Below are positions 43,625-56,159 of a stretch of 64,000 bases of DNA, piece by piece. The translations under genes and the position numbers were made by a program. This stretch comes from Bryum argenteum (lineage: Eukaryota > Streptophyta > Bryopsida > Bryales > Bryaceae), in NCBI GenBank assembly GCA_037043015.1, contig CM073323.1, positions 10,351,758-10,415,757 on the forward strand. The letters run 5' to 3'. Position 1 is the first letter of the stretch, and each line of letters begins with the position of its first letter. Under the pieces are notes generated by a model that did no database searches, had not been told where the DNA came from, and was given only the letters and a program-made list of their open reading frames with translations.

Positions 43625-46600
43625 ATGATGGGTGACTTGGGGGTAGCACATTTGGTTATTGGTCTGATCGGAGAATTGTGGTTGGTGCGCTTGGCTTTCG
43701 GCCTGTTCGTGCTTGTACTGGTGCTTTTGTGGCTCCTCCTCAAGGAGTGCTCGAAGAATGCCAACAAATTAGAAACAAAAGGTACGAGAAAACAAAAAGG
43801 AATTGCACGAAAACAGGAGGTATTGGCAGATTCGAGTTCTTTACTGATGGAGGAAGTGCCAGGACCGAGTGTTATTGCTCCTAAAGATTCGAGTGTTTTA
43901 CCGATCGAGGAAGTGTCGGGGCCGAGTAATATCGTTCCTGACGATGTGTATTGGGAGCCCAAGCATAATATTTTTTTGAGCCATAGCGGAGTGCAAAAGG
44001 ACTTCACGAGACATTTATGTGAGCGTCTCAAAGAGGTCCGTCATACACCATTTTTAGATGTGAATTCAGACAGTTTGAAGAAAGGTGAGAAGTGGTTCCC
44101 TTCTTTGATGAGAGCTGCGCAAGAGTGCCGGCTTGCAGTATTGGTGATATCAGATGATTTTTTTTCAAAGACGAAGTGGCCAATGATTGAACTCAATGAG
44201 TTCACAAAGAATCTAAATGCTAAGATAATGCCATTATTCTTGAAGATGTCATTTAAGGATTTTGATGATAATAGAAAGAACAGAAAGTGGATGAAGAAGT
44301 GGGAGCTATGGGCAGAAGATGATCCAAGAATCAAGTTGGAGGAATGGGAGAAAGCATTGTGTGAAATCAAAAAGTATGGTGCTATGAGCTATGAGAATGA
44401 GGGAGAGCCATCTTTCATTAAAAAAGTTGTGGAAGAAATTTGCAAGTTGGTAAGACCGGAGGCCAAGTATGATGTGCCTTACAATGAATCATTTCAACAG
44501 TTGTGCAAGGTATGTGGTTGTGATTTTCACTTATCACTTGTTGAGCATGGTGTAAACTTTTGTAGAACTTAAACTTCTCTTTCATAGAAGATAAAAGTTT
44601 AATCCATAACACACTAAATGTTGTTTCCACATACATCAATAATATTGAATAGAAGATGTTAATGGTTTTGACATGTTCTATATTTCTTGCGACAGCCAAT
44701 ATTATTGAATTTGGAAAAGCTAACACCATCTCCAAGGTTCAAAGTATCCGTATTGGGTTTGTATGGAGTTGGAGGAATTGGGAAGACAACCATTTCAAAA
44801 GCCATTTGTAACGAAAAATATAAGGAGTATGGAGGAAAAGCATGTCATATTGAATTTGGCATTAAAAGTTATGAGGAGTTGCGAAAGGTAGTACTTACGG
44901 ATTTGGCTCAAGTTGATGCAACAATATTGAATACATACGATGGCAAGGTAAATGCAACTCATCTTTTCTGAATTTGTAAGTAAATCAAATCTTAATTTGC
45001 AATCGGTTGCAAATAAATTTTAGTGTGGTGTAATGTGTACTCACACATATTTTTAAAAGTTAGATTGAAGTTATATTCATTATGAAAGTGAGTTGTCAAA
45101 TTCGTGTCAAATTGTGGTATATTGTAATCATTCATTAAAATTAATGAATGTGTATGTGGCATGTAACAGCTTTTTGATCTTTTGAAGTCTAGATTGATGA
45201 ACCAGAAGATATTTCTTGTACTTGATAATGTTAGAAGCCTTGACGTTGAAGAGGTTATTGAATATTTAAAGGTTGTGGAGGTTACAGTAGAGAGTACGAT
45301 AGTTGTTACCTCACGAGCTCAATCACTTCTACTTCAAGATCTTTCTATGAGAAAATGTGATTGTTATCAAATGACAGAATTAGATGAGAATGGTGTCAAT
45401 GATGTTTTCTTTTACTACCTTAGTGTGCCAAAGGGAATCAAGAAAGACATTATCAAACAGTATGTCAATGAATGCTGTTTTGAGGAGAAAAATAGTGTGG
45501 GTTCGTATTATGGAGAGAAATCCAAAAAGCATTATCTTCCGTTAGCACTCAAGGTCTTGGGAACGCAATTGCAAAGAAAATCGGGAAAAGAAGATATGGA
45601 CTTGGAGAAGTTTTTGGAGGAATTTTTGGAAAAAGTGAAAAGTGAGAAGTTCAACATCACGAGGGAAGGAAAACATCCTATATTTTCTGTTTTACGGCTT
45701 GGTTATGATGCTTTGTGTCATGAGGATCAACTTATATTTTTAGACTTGGCAATCTTGTGGACATCTCAATTGCGACATGGACGGTTCGATTTAAGTGACA
45801 TGTGGAGTTGGATGTGTGATATCCATCGGAGAAAAGCAGTTGATATGAAAGAATCTGTAAGTTGATGTGTAAATAAGATCAAAAATAGATGGATGATAAA
45901 TATGATGATGTAGAGCGTAAATGTTTAATATTGGGCTTGCTTGTAAAGCTAACCTTGTTTAAATACCTTGTGTGGGTACTAGTTTAAATTTTTATATGTG
46001 CAAAATATAGAAAAGTATGTGTAAAGTTACAACATCCGAGTAATACAAGGTTTGAATTGAATATAAAGTCATTAATAAAATATTGAACATTGGCAATGTA
46101 AAATATGCAAGTATTAATAGATTGAAATGAATGTTTGGGCTTTTTAAATAAACATTTAAGATAGTCAATATAGCTTTTAAAGATTCCTGTAGAATACAGT
46201 TTTAGCCAACTTCTCGTTTGGATCTCATGAATAAAGAAGAATAATAGGTTCAATTTTTAATTTTATATGTATATGAAGATAAGTTAACTTATACAATCTA
46301 TACATTAAATGTATTTTTCAATTGATAAATACATTGATTAATTCAAAAAAAATAAAAATGAAGAAAGATAATTGAACTTTGAGATTGTACGACTACATTA
46401 CCTACGTGATGCGTAGATATAGTCTATTCAGACCTAAAGTACAAGGTCGGAATTTATAATCTAAACAATTTTGCATCAAGAGTTTCTAAGAGCTAAGATG
46501 AATCTTGGAAGATCGAACAAGGTTAACGATTCATGTGAATGAATATCTCAGATCAAATGGTGGAATAGCATGGTGGATTAGTCCAATTTTGAGTCACTTC

Positions 46601-48756
46601 ATAGAATTGTAAACCTTTTGGAAAATTTAATATTTTTAGTGCTTGTGATGTAGGTTAGTTCGTGTATGCGAAATGGGCTTCTTGATTTAGATGGATTGGA
46701 GTATACAATTCACGATTTGTACATTGAATTTGCTAAGGCTGAAGCTCAAAAAGGACCAATGGAGGGAAGGCGTTTTTTAATTGACGAAGATGGATTCGAT
46801 GTGCCTTTTGAACTACTCAAAAATCCATTTGGAAACTCTTGGCCATGCTTGGAGAGGCTTATTATTATCAATAGCGAAGTCAATAGCCTCCAAAAAGGAA
46901 AATTGCATACTTGCTCGAATGTAGAAGTATTGTGCTTATTTAATTGTAAAAAACTCATCAAATTTGATGTTCACAAATTAGAAAATCTGAGAAGCATGGA
47001 CGTCTATGGATGTGGGAAGCTCGATTTCAATACATTCAAGTTTGAGAAGTTAGAGAATCTCATATATATTTCCTTAATAAGCTCTGGTACCTCCATGAAT
47101 CTAGCTGGCCTTGAAGCTCTAACCGCTTTGAAGAAATTGAATGTAGTCGACTGTCAAGATTTGATAGAGCTACCAAGGAGCTTGAGTGCATTGCAAGACT
47201 TAAAGGAAGTCAACGTGAACCTTTGCAATCACTTGAAAAATTTAGATTGCATTAAAGACTTGGGTGCCTTAAAGAAGTTGAATATTTGCAACTGCGAAAG
47301 TTTGGAGAAGTTTCCAAGTGAGTTGAGTCGATTGCAACACTTGGAGGACCTTGATGCTCGAGGTTGTTATGGTTTGAAGAACTTAGATGGCATCAAAGAC
47401 TTGATTGCCTTAAAGAAGTTGAATATTTGCAACTGCGAAAGTTTGGAGAAGTTTCCAAGTGAGTTGAGTCGATTGCAACACTTGGAGGACCTTGATGCTC
47501 GAGGTTGTTATGGTTTGAAGAACTTAGATGGCATCAAAGACTTGATTGCCTTAAAGAAGTTGAATATTCAATTTTGTAGAAGTTTGGAGAAGTTTCCAAG
47601 CGATTTGAGTCGATTGCAACACTTGGAGGACCTTGATGTTTCAAATTGTTATGATTTGAAGAACTTAGATGGCATCAAAGACTTGAGTGCTTTGAAGAAG
47701 TTGAATATTTGCAGCTGCGATAGTTTGGAGAAGTTTCCTAGTGAGTTGAGTCGATTGCAACACTTGGAGAACCTTGATGCTTCAGGTTGTTTTTATTCGA
47801 AGATCTTAGATGGCATTAGAGACTCGATTGCCTTAAAAAAGTTGAATAGAAGTTTGAAGAAACCTCCAAGTGATTTGAGCCGATTGCAACACTTGAAGGA
47901 CCTTGATGTTTCTTTTTGTTATTATGGTTTGAAGAACTTGGATGGCATCAAAGACTTGATTGCCTTAAAAAAGTTGAATATTTGCTACTCTAAAAGTTTG
48001 GAGAAACTTCCAAGTGATTTGAGCCGATTGCAACACTTGGAGGACCTTGATGCTCGAGGTTGTTATGGTTTGAAGAACTTAGATGGCATTAAAGACTTGA
48101 GTGCATTGAAGAAGTTGAATATTTGCAACTGCAAAAGTTTGGAGAAGTTTCCAAGTGAGTTGAGTCGATTGCAACACTTGGAGGACCTTGATGCTTCTTT
48201 TTGTTATAATTTGAAGAACTTAGATGGCATCAAAGACTTGATTGCCTTAAAAAAGTTGAATATTTGTTTGTGTAGAAGTTTGGAGAAACTTCCAAGTGAT
48301 TTGAGCCGATTGCAACACTTGGAGGACCTTGATGCTCGAGGTTGTTATGGTTTGAAGAACTTAGATGGCATCAAAGACTTGAGTGCTTTGAAGAAGTTGA
48401 ATATTCGTTTGTGTAGAAGTTTGGAGAAACTTCCAAGTGAGTTGGGTCGATTGCAACACTTGGAGGACCTTGATGCTTCAGGTTGTTCTGATTTGAAGAA
48501 CTTAGATGGCATTAAAGACTTGAGTGCCCTGAAGAAGTTGAATATTCGTTTGTGTAGAAGTTTGGAGAAACTTCCAAGTGATTTGAGTCTATTGCAACAC
48601 TTGGAGGACCTTGATGCTTCAGGTTGTTTTTATTTGAAGAACTTAGATGGCATTAAAGACTTGAGTGCCTTGAAGAAAGTGAACATTCGTATGTGTAGAA
48701 GTTTGGAGAAACTTCCAAGTGATTTGAGTCGATGGCAGCGTTTGGGAATACCTTGA
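43625..48756 (+). CDS. TIR-NB-ARC-LRR immune receptor (TNL) with N-terminal anchor
   Basis: Exons 43625-44509, 44696-44947, 45170-45856 and 46654-48756 (all GT-AG, all introns phase 0) encode 1308 aa. Residues 8-40 are a hydrophobic anchor; 69-108 are a linker with a duplicated EEVxGPSxIxP motif; 113-275 are a TIR domain (HNIFLSHSG, HTPFLD, KWPMIEL with the conserved, probably NADase-catalytic Glu at 189). NB-ARC: P-loop GVGGIGKTT (319-327), kinase-2 LVLDNV (395-400), STIVVTSR, LPLALKVLG (about 502-510) and IHDL (MHD-type, 627-630). LRRs follow to the end, with about ten 47-residue units. Known role of the family: intracellular sensing of pathogen effectors, TIR NAD-cleavage signalling and cell death. 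The hydrophobic N-terminus is unusual and suggests membrane tethering. The LRR frame ends by a shift relative to the repeat consensus at about 48745. Confidence 0.88.
47263..48755 (+). repeat. 141-bp (47-aa) LRR units, about 10.5 copies
   Basis: Each unit encodes two leucine-rich repeats (ALKKLNI...SLEKFPSEL; LQHLEDLDA...LKNLDGIKD). The first two full units (47281-47421 and 47422-47562) are identical over 141 bp. The fifth is shortened. Variation concentrates at the solvent-exposed positions after KKLNI. Confidence 0.95.
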
Positions 48757-50183
48757 TGCTTAATATTGTTATGGTGAGAAGAGCATGGATGGCATTGAAT
48801 CCTTGATTGTTTTAGAAGAAGTTTTAGATTTGTTATCGCTAAAGATTCAAGAAACTAGCAAGTGATTTGAGTGGATTGCAACAAATCGAGGATCCTTAAT
48901 GTTGTTTACTATTTTGGATTGAAGAACACGGATGAAATTGAAGACTGGATTGCCCTGAAGAAATCAAATATTTTGTATTGCTCAAGTTTGAAGAACTACG
49001 AAGTGATTTGGATAAGCAAAAATTGGAGGACTTTCTTTGTTGTAGGTTGAAGAACTTAAGTGACATTGAAGAGTCAATTGCTTTGAAGAAGTTGAATATT
49101 GATAACTTCTCAAGTTTCGATAAGCTCCTATGTGGTTTGAATTAATTGCAATTCTTAGGGGAGCTTGGTGCTTTACAGTGTTTTGACTGAATGAGTTTAG
49201 GAGACATTAAAGCTTTGATTGCCTTACAAGTTTGGATGAAGTAGCAAAAGATTGAGATCAAGTGCAACAATTAGAGAATATTAATGCTTCTTGTTGTTTC
49301 TATTTGAAGAACTTAAATGGGATCAAAGTCTTGATTGACTTGATGAAAATGAATACTGGTGAGTGCACAAGTCTTGAGAAACTACCAATTGATTTGACTT
49401 GATAAGAACTTGATAACTTCAAATCTCTAATTACGTAGGAGAAATGTAAAAAGAACTAAAAGCAGTAAATAATATTTTTTGACCTATTTTGAGGAGGCAT
49501 AATATATATACCTAAAAAATTAGATATTCAAGTAATATATATTACTGAAAAGAATATACATTGATTTGTCATCTCCACTAACTACTTCACTATTTGAAGA
49601 AAATATGCAAAAGTTATAAATATATAAAAATAGCTTTTAATTACAGTTTTGAAGACAATTGTAGAGTAGTACAAAAGTTGAAAAAGTTAGTTGTACAAGT
49701 GGTTAGGGTGGAAATATAAGGTACTTAGGGAGTAGAAATACACTCTATGAGGCTATGACCATAGAAGATTATAAAGAGTTTCCAAAATTTGTAATACCAC
49801 ACTTCTCATCAATAAATTTCTTCTACAACAAAGTTGATACAACAACCAATTCATTTCTACTTCGACAACAAAGGGTCCACAACAACTTGCAATGAATTTC
49901 AATAGTCTACAAAACTTCAAGATCTAATTTTACTACACATCTCTTGCAACAACAAATGCACCTACAAAGATATCATCAATTTACAACATTATGGTTTAAA
50001 AATCTCGAGAATCTACCAAGTCGTTTGGGTCAATTGCAACAATTAGAAGACCTTAATGCTAAGCAATGTGTAAGTTTCAAGAGATTTGATCAAAGCCTTG
50101 ATTGCGTGGAAGAAGTGGAATTTTTCTAGAAATGTGGAGAAACTAAAAAGTGATTGTGGTAAAATTAAATAATTTTGATGACC
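48757..50183 (+). pseudogene. Decayed LRR tail of the receptor gene, part 1
   Basis: After the stop, LRR-unit-like sequence continues in shifting frames: GATTTGAGTGGATTGCAACA (about 48857), GCCCTGAAGAAATC (48951), TTGAAGAACTTAAGTGACATTG (49047), GAAGTTGAATATTG (49087), ACCAATTGATTTGACTTG (about 49383), then TTTGGGTCAATTGCAACA (50020). 49435-49985 is non-LRR AT-rich sequence, possibly an insertion or old 3' flank. Many frameshifts and stops; not coding. Confidence 0.75.
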
Positions 50184-50449
50184 TTAACCCCTAACTCTCC
50201 ATAAAACCCGAAACGGGTTTTGGAGGTTCCCTCAGGAGATAAACTCAACGAACTTTGACCATTATAATCTCACAAATGAAGAAGAATGAACGGTTCAAGT
50301 TTAGTTTGTGAGAAGAATGTTAAGTGAACTTTGAGATCTTACGGTTGACTCTTTCAAATAATGCTTAGGTTGAGATTTTGAGCTTAATCTAAAGGAAGGT
50401 CAAATTTTGTGACTTAGACCGTTTTGCAACAAGGAGATTTAGGGGTTAA
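50184..50449. mobile_element. TTAA-flanked MITE (piggyBac-like), copy 2
   Basis: Inverted copy of 25768-26035, bounded by TTAA, tips CCCCTAA. It lies within the decayed LRR tail (GATGACC|TTAA...TTAA|CCTTG). Confidence 0.8.
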
Positions 50450-50559
50450 CCTTGTAACCTTTACTAGATTTTGCTTTTGTGGAAACAAATTCATTATTAT
50501 TTTCACATTCTGATTTTCATCACATTGTTTTTAGATTTTATTTTATTTTTTATTTTTTT

Positions 50560-50595
50560 TATTTCATATATATATATATACATATATATATAATT
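50560..50595 (+). repeat. TA-rich microsatellite
   Basis: Alternating AT/TATATATATA stretch, likely recombination- or slippage-prone. Confidence 0.8.
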
Positions 50596-50799
50596 TTATT
50601 TTCGGTTTTTATACAAAAAATTTAAAAAAAGTAGAGATAAGAAGCTTCAAAAGATGATAAAGCCACAAAAAATGCTGAAATTTAATCACATGTAATTTTG
50701 AAAGATCTGGGTTTTTATTGATCGAAATTTTGAAGATTTTTTTTTAGAAAATAATAAAGTATTTGACTGCCAAAATCTGGTAGGGGCTATTTTATAATT

Positions 50800-50881
50800 T
50801 AATTGGTCTTCATGAAAGGACATAGATGGTATTGAATTCTTAATTGTGTTAAAGAAGTTGGAGATATTTCGGTGTAGAAGT
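50800..50881 (+). pseudogene. Decayed LRR tail, part 2
   Basis: GACATAGATGGTATTGAATTC...AAGAAGTTGGAGATATTTCG followed by TGTAGAAGTTTAA corresponds to the DGI...LKKLNI.RCRSL part of an LRR unit. The other half is found at 51824, across the TTAA element. Confidence 0.75.
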
Positions 50882-51823
50882 TTAACCCCTAAAAATCCAA
50901 GCGTTTCCTCAACCTCCAAAACCAAAACTGCCATTTTTCACCTCTATTGGGAAATGGGGAAATGGAGAAACATTTTTTTTTTGTTTTAGACTTCAAACCG
51001 TAAGACCTTGTACCTAACTTGTATATAAAGGACTAGTTAAAATTCCAACCGTTAGATGTTTGTCATTTGTGGAAAATAACAATAAAAGTTTGTCCAACAT
51101 TTTTTTTTGCCGTTACTTGCTCGAGAGGCATTGTCTAAATGGTGCCAAGGGCAACTTGATGATTGTTACTCCAAACATTTCTCCCTTATTTTCTTCCATG
51201 TAGGTAATCAAGTTGGGTACACTCAAGCAAAATTTTGAAGACTCATTCCACTTTTTGACCTCAATGTACATTATTTTATGAAAGAAGGTCAAAAAACAAC
51301 AATATAGTAAAACAAGCACCACATATGATGTATTAATTTTAAGAAAAATTTGGACGGTGAGTAGGTGCCTTAATGAGTATATGAATTTTGAAAAAAGAAA
51401 ATCTTGAAAAAACCCCAAAATCCCCAAATTCTTTTGGCAATTTTTGAAAGAAAAAACTGTAAAATTACTAGAAATTGTGAAGATTATTTTTGAAAGTTTT
51501 GGAGGCTGCCCTTGTAAAATTGGTAAATTTTTTGAATTCGGACACTTTGGAATTTGAATAATAATTTGGTAATGAACATATTTCCAAAAAAGAATACTTC
51601 AAAAAAGCTAAATTTAAATTGCCTGTTTTGGACTTGAAACCTAAAATTTCTAGATGAAGGTTTTAAAATTAAAATTTAGCTTTGCAAATTTTACCACATA
51701 CACATTACATTATGGGGAGCACCTAGTAAAAATCTTAGGCAAAAATATCAATTTATTTTCTTAAAATCAGCTGCTGGAAATCTCAAAAAACCAAATCGAA
51801 TTTCCTGGATTTTTAGAGGTTAA
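50882..51823. mobile_element. 942-bp TTAA-flanked non-autonomous element (piggyBac-like)
   Basis: Begins TTAACCCCTAAAAATCCA and ends with the near-inverse. The interior is AT-rich and non-coding and is related to repeats at 33180-33720 and 60640-61690. Joining the flanks at one TTAA gives CRSLNKIASNLG in a single frame, matching the LRR consensus CRSLEKLPSDLS; this shows a clean TTAA duplication on insertion. Confidence 0.85.
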
Positions 51824-51950
51824 ACAAAATAGCAAGTAACTTGGGTTGATTAAAGCAATCGGAGGACCTTGATGTTTCAGGTTGTTATAACTAAATGAGA
51901 TTGGATGGCTTAGAAGGCATAACTGCCTTGAGATCCCCATATAATTTTTT
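51824..51950 (+). pseudogene. Decayed LRR tail, part 3
   Basis: GTAACTTGGGTTGATTAAAG, GAGGACCTTGATGTTTCAGG and TTGTTATAACT continue the LRR unit interrupted at 50881. The last recognisable LRR-like word is GGCATAACTGCCTTGAGA (about 51917). Confidence 0.7.
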
Positions 51951-51959
51951 ATTATTAAT

Positions 51960-54900
51960 TTGGGAAAACTATAGATTTGAAAGTCATTGTAATCACTTAG
52001 TAGTTTTCCCAAATTATGAAAACTATGACATTTAGAATAGAAAGACTAGAGGAGGAAAAAATCGCTCTAGTGAATTTAAAGAATAAATGATGAAGAAGGT
52101 CTAGAGGAGAAAATATCCCCCTAGTGAATCCAAAGTAGAAAGAGGAATCATAGTCCCTTGGATTCAAATAACATAATTTGTCACTGATTCCGACAAACTT
52201 GTCATTAAGTTTTCATGTTTGTGTTAACAATTTGAATTAGAGTGTCTTGGTTTTGTTCTTTAACCTTGCGGTGGTGTTAAAAATTGCATTTTGAGTTACA
52301 ATCATTGGTGGAGCGCGTTCATTTGTGGAGTTTCAAGTGGTTAGGGCATCTTAGATTTAGATTTGTTAGGGCAAGCCACCCTAGATTTAGTTTGAGCCGC
52401 CCTTAGCCACCTCTTGTATTGTTTAGAAGAGCTTGTTTTCAAGCTTTTTTCAAGCCCTCTCAATCTATATTGATTTTCTCTCTCTTTCTCTTCTACTTGT
52501 AATGGTTAGTTGTTAAAGAAAATAGGCGATGGGCCTTCTTCTTACTCTTCTTGATTCTTTCTATCATTCTATTATTACTCAAATTGGCTTCATGTTAGAT
52601 GGTGTTTAATTTTTTACTTTATGGATAGTCCTCCATTGTTTCCTCTAGTATTTTCTTGATTGTTGTTCAAGTAGAGTAAGATTTGACAAGGAGGTAGAAT
52701 TTTTTTGGGTTTTCTAATGGTAGTAAGCATGTACAAATTCAAGTTATAGGGAGTGAAAAACACTCCTACGAAGTTAGGGGGTGTTGTAAGGAAGTTTCTT
52801 GCGGGCAGTAGAAAAGTAGGCCATTGCCTTTTAGCAATCAATCCTAGGATTTTGATCTTAAGTTTATGAGATTTAATAGTAGATGCACAATTGGCTTAGC
52901 TTTCCAAAAAGCTATCGCATGCCCCAGACGAAGCTAGGACAAAGAAATGAAAATCAAAAGACTAGGGGTCACTTTCAAGGTGATCTGGAGGGGCAACTTC
53001 AACTCAATCTCTTCTTGTTTTCTTTCATCCTCTTCTTGTCTCTTCTACTCCCTTGTACCTTCTTTCTTGTAGTTTCCTCAACATCCAACTCCTTGTGACC
53101 AATTGTCCCCTCCATGGTGGATTTTGACTCACCTAAGGGCATCCTTAAAATTTACAAGAGCACCCTTCTAGATTTATAAAGCTCGAAAAAGATTTCTAAG
53201 TTTACATTTTTTTTCTTTCAAAAAGTTCTAAAATTAGAAATTTAAGAATTTTTCAAAAAATAGTTTCGCCTAAAATTTATTACTTATAGACATAACTAAT
53301 GATTTGTTCATCGTGTCCTCAAGCCAAATGCAAATAACATAACGTGTGTCTTACCAAATCATTATTTTCATACCTTCTTGTAAATTATATCTACAAAAGC
53401 TTGAAAATTGTAATGAGTCTCTTAAATTTAATGGGCATACTAAATTTAGTTACTTATATAGGTAATATGTTTATAGTAACAATCATCAGGTCTCCCTTTG
53501 CACGATGAAGGCAATTTACTTTTGACAAAGTCTCAAAAATCTTTTGCTTGATCTTTGAATGTTGTAATTTACAATGGTGAACATCCAATAGTTGAAATTT
53601 GGAATAGTACTAACTTCCAAATTGGCTCATGAACACGTCCCTTGTAAGTGGAAGTGTAAAGAAGATACTTTAATCTCGTCCATACTCACAAAAGTGCATA
53701 GAAGTAGAAAATCCTAGTTTGACTATTTTGGTATTGGATTTGCAAAAGGAGATCTAGCTCTTTAGCAATCATCCACTTTTTTTCTTTTTTCATTGGACTA
53801 TTCTTTCTTTGTAAATTTTGTGGCAGTTTTTACCATTGGAAGGCTACTATTTGAGTGAAGATATTTTTGTGATGAATATTATGGTACAAAATTGTTTTTT
53901 GAGATGAAAAAAACAACTTTCTAGTTTGTGATTTTATTATTGCAGCTTTTTTGTTAGTAGTATTTTCACTTCAAAGTGAAAATGATAGAATTTTGTAGCA
54001 TATTTTGCACACTATTACGTTATAATCTCGCAATGTATGAAGTATCATGAGTCAAGTTTTGGTCTACATGACCTATAACAAGTCTCCCACAAGTTTGTAC
54101 GGTTGAGATCTTAATTACTTGCTTCCTTTTTCATCTATGGCCCTTTTTTAGAGAATGTGTCTTTGCCTTAAAATACCTCAAGGATGTTTAGGGTTAAAGG
54201 TTATATGAGCACCTTCTTGATAGTTGATTATTTTTGAGCTAACAAAAGTGCTCGTAGTTTTATTTAAAAAAAATTAATCGGCGACATTCTTCGGCTGCCT
54301 AACAAATGAAGGGGTAGAATGGCTTTTGGTCAATTTTGAGTAAAATTTCTATGTGATTATTAAGTTGATGTACCTTGTTCACCATAAAAGTATTGTGTGG
54401 AGCTTCTTGAATATTCCACGTAAAAGAGGAAGAATAGAGTTGTTAGGTGAAACTTCCACCAATTTAAAATATCCTGAAGGAATCTTTCCACCTTAGGGAT
54501 GGTTTCTACGCAAAACTGAGGTTAACAAATCTCCAACCCAATTCACTCACATTTTGAGCCCAATTGGCTCAATGGGACGTTTGAAGAATACATTAGTAGA
54601 TATATAATTAAAGTAGGAGTGAATTCCCCATTTGTAAAGCCCATGGGGCCGCATTGTAGAACAAATAGAAAGGTCATGGAGCCAATTTACAAGGCTATGG
54701 GGTCACTTTGTATTTTCTATTACATTCCGTGTTTTTTATTTGTTCGCAATAAAATATTTTAGTAATATAATAATCTTGTAATGAAATCAAGAAACGACTC
54801 TCAAGCCATAAATCGGCTCTCCATTCTTGTATCTTCCAACTTTTGTAGCTCAAGTCGTGTTATAACTTGTCCCTCACCCATAAAAATATAATTTCAAGAA

Positions 54901-55830
54901 ATTAACCTTGACTTCCCATGTAAAGCCCTTGGAGCCAATTACAAGGAATGAACCAATCACATGAGAGGATTTTGCCATGAATTGGCTCTATAAATGACTT
55001 GGCCTCTAGTAGAGAGCGGCCCTCACACTCTCAAAAAATGAAGCATCCTTTCTAACGGTGAAGTAAATATAAACCCCTAAATGCCTAAGGAGTTAGCAAT
55101 CTCTAACCTTTTTCAAATGTGAGCAAGTCAATTTGTAGATTTTCAGTTTATTACAAAAATGATATGCAACTATAATATCTCTGAAGTTAAAGATATAAAA
55201 AGCTCTACCAAAAATTTCTAATTTACTTCACTATGCAGATTGGAAAATCCATGTATTCAATGAAAATCCTGTGCTCAAAGTTTTTGAGCACTGGACTCTA
55301 AGCAAACACTATGGTAGCAAAAAACGCCAGATTCGCAGCCTCTCTTCAACATTCATGAGTAAATAGGGTTACCTACCACTTTATAAAGTTTCATAATAAT
55401 CAGATTCATACACAAGCATTCGTGAGGGTTGTAATCAAAGAAGGTGATCAAAAACTTGCAACTTTTGTATCAAATCATAGTGTATATCATATTCAACAAA
55501 ATTTGGACTCATCCACAAAATTTGGACTGAAATTAGTTATGAATTTTTTTTATTTAAGAAATATGATTATTATCACAATTCAAGATTGAAGTTGGGAATA
55601 TGATCACTTTTACATTCTTGAGGATTTTGTGAAATAATTTTACCAAAGTTGGTGTGTTACTTGTGGACTACTCAAAGTCTTGAAAAAGTTATATGTAGCA
55701 AGTATCAATACAAAGAATTGGGCAACATCCAACTAATGAGTCTTAACAGCTGGACTTAGCAGTAGTTACAACCCATGATGCACTTTCAGCAACCGAAATA
55801 TAGAGCTATTGTAAGAATGCTATTCCTTAT
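51960..55830. other. No gene recognised
   Basis: AT-rich sequence. 53480-53640 resembles part of the 33180-33720/50882-51823 repeat family (CCTTTGCACGATGAAGGCAA, GAATGTTGTAATTTACAATGG). 55072-55100 has AAACCCCTAAATGCC-like tips. Short open frames only. Confidence 0.45.
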
Positions 55831-55836
55831 CTGGTA

Positions 55837-55938
55837 CTCCCTCTGTCCCATTTTTATTGTCCAATAGGTTCTCTCAAATCCATCTCCTAAGGTAGATTTG
55901 AGAGAACCTACTGTACAATTATAATGGGACAAAGGGAG
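55837..55938. mobile_element. Stowaway-type (Tc1/mariner) MITE, 102 bp
   Basis: Left end CTCCCTCTGTCCCATTTTTA and an inverted right end, next to TA on the left (TG on the right, one change). The interior is a near-perfect hairpin (GGTTCTCTCAAATC and its inverse). This is the common plant Stowaway terminus. Confidence 0.9.
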
Positions 55939-56159
55939 TGTTTGTGTTGTCCTATGACGTGTTTTTTTCACAATTTATGAAAATATTTAACCTTCTAATC
56001 ATTTTTTCCACTTGCACACGTACAATCTTAGAATGTATCCATTTGAGTTAAACCTGTTCAATGAAATAACAATTAAAACACAAGCATTCAAATATCAGTT
56101 CCTAACAAGATACTAGATCACACAATCAATAATGTTTCATTCCGATTATAGATATGGCG

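Noticed and set aside
47263-48755. Regular repeats considered as a CRISPR-like or satellite array
   Set aside because: The units are in frame and encode LRR consensus residues; they are coding repeats of a receptor.
50450-50800. Considered as another TTAA element between two LRR remnants
   Set aside because: No TTAA-CCC tip found on both sides; it is mostly AT-rich microsatellite-like sequence.
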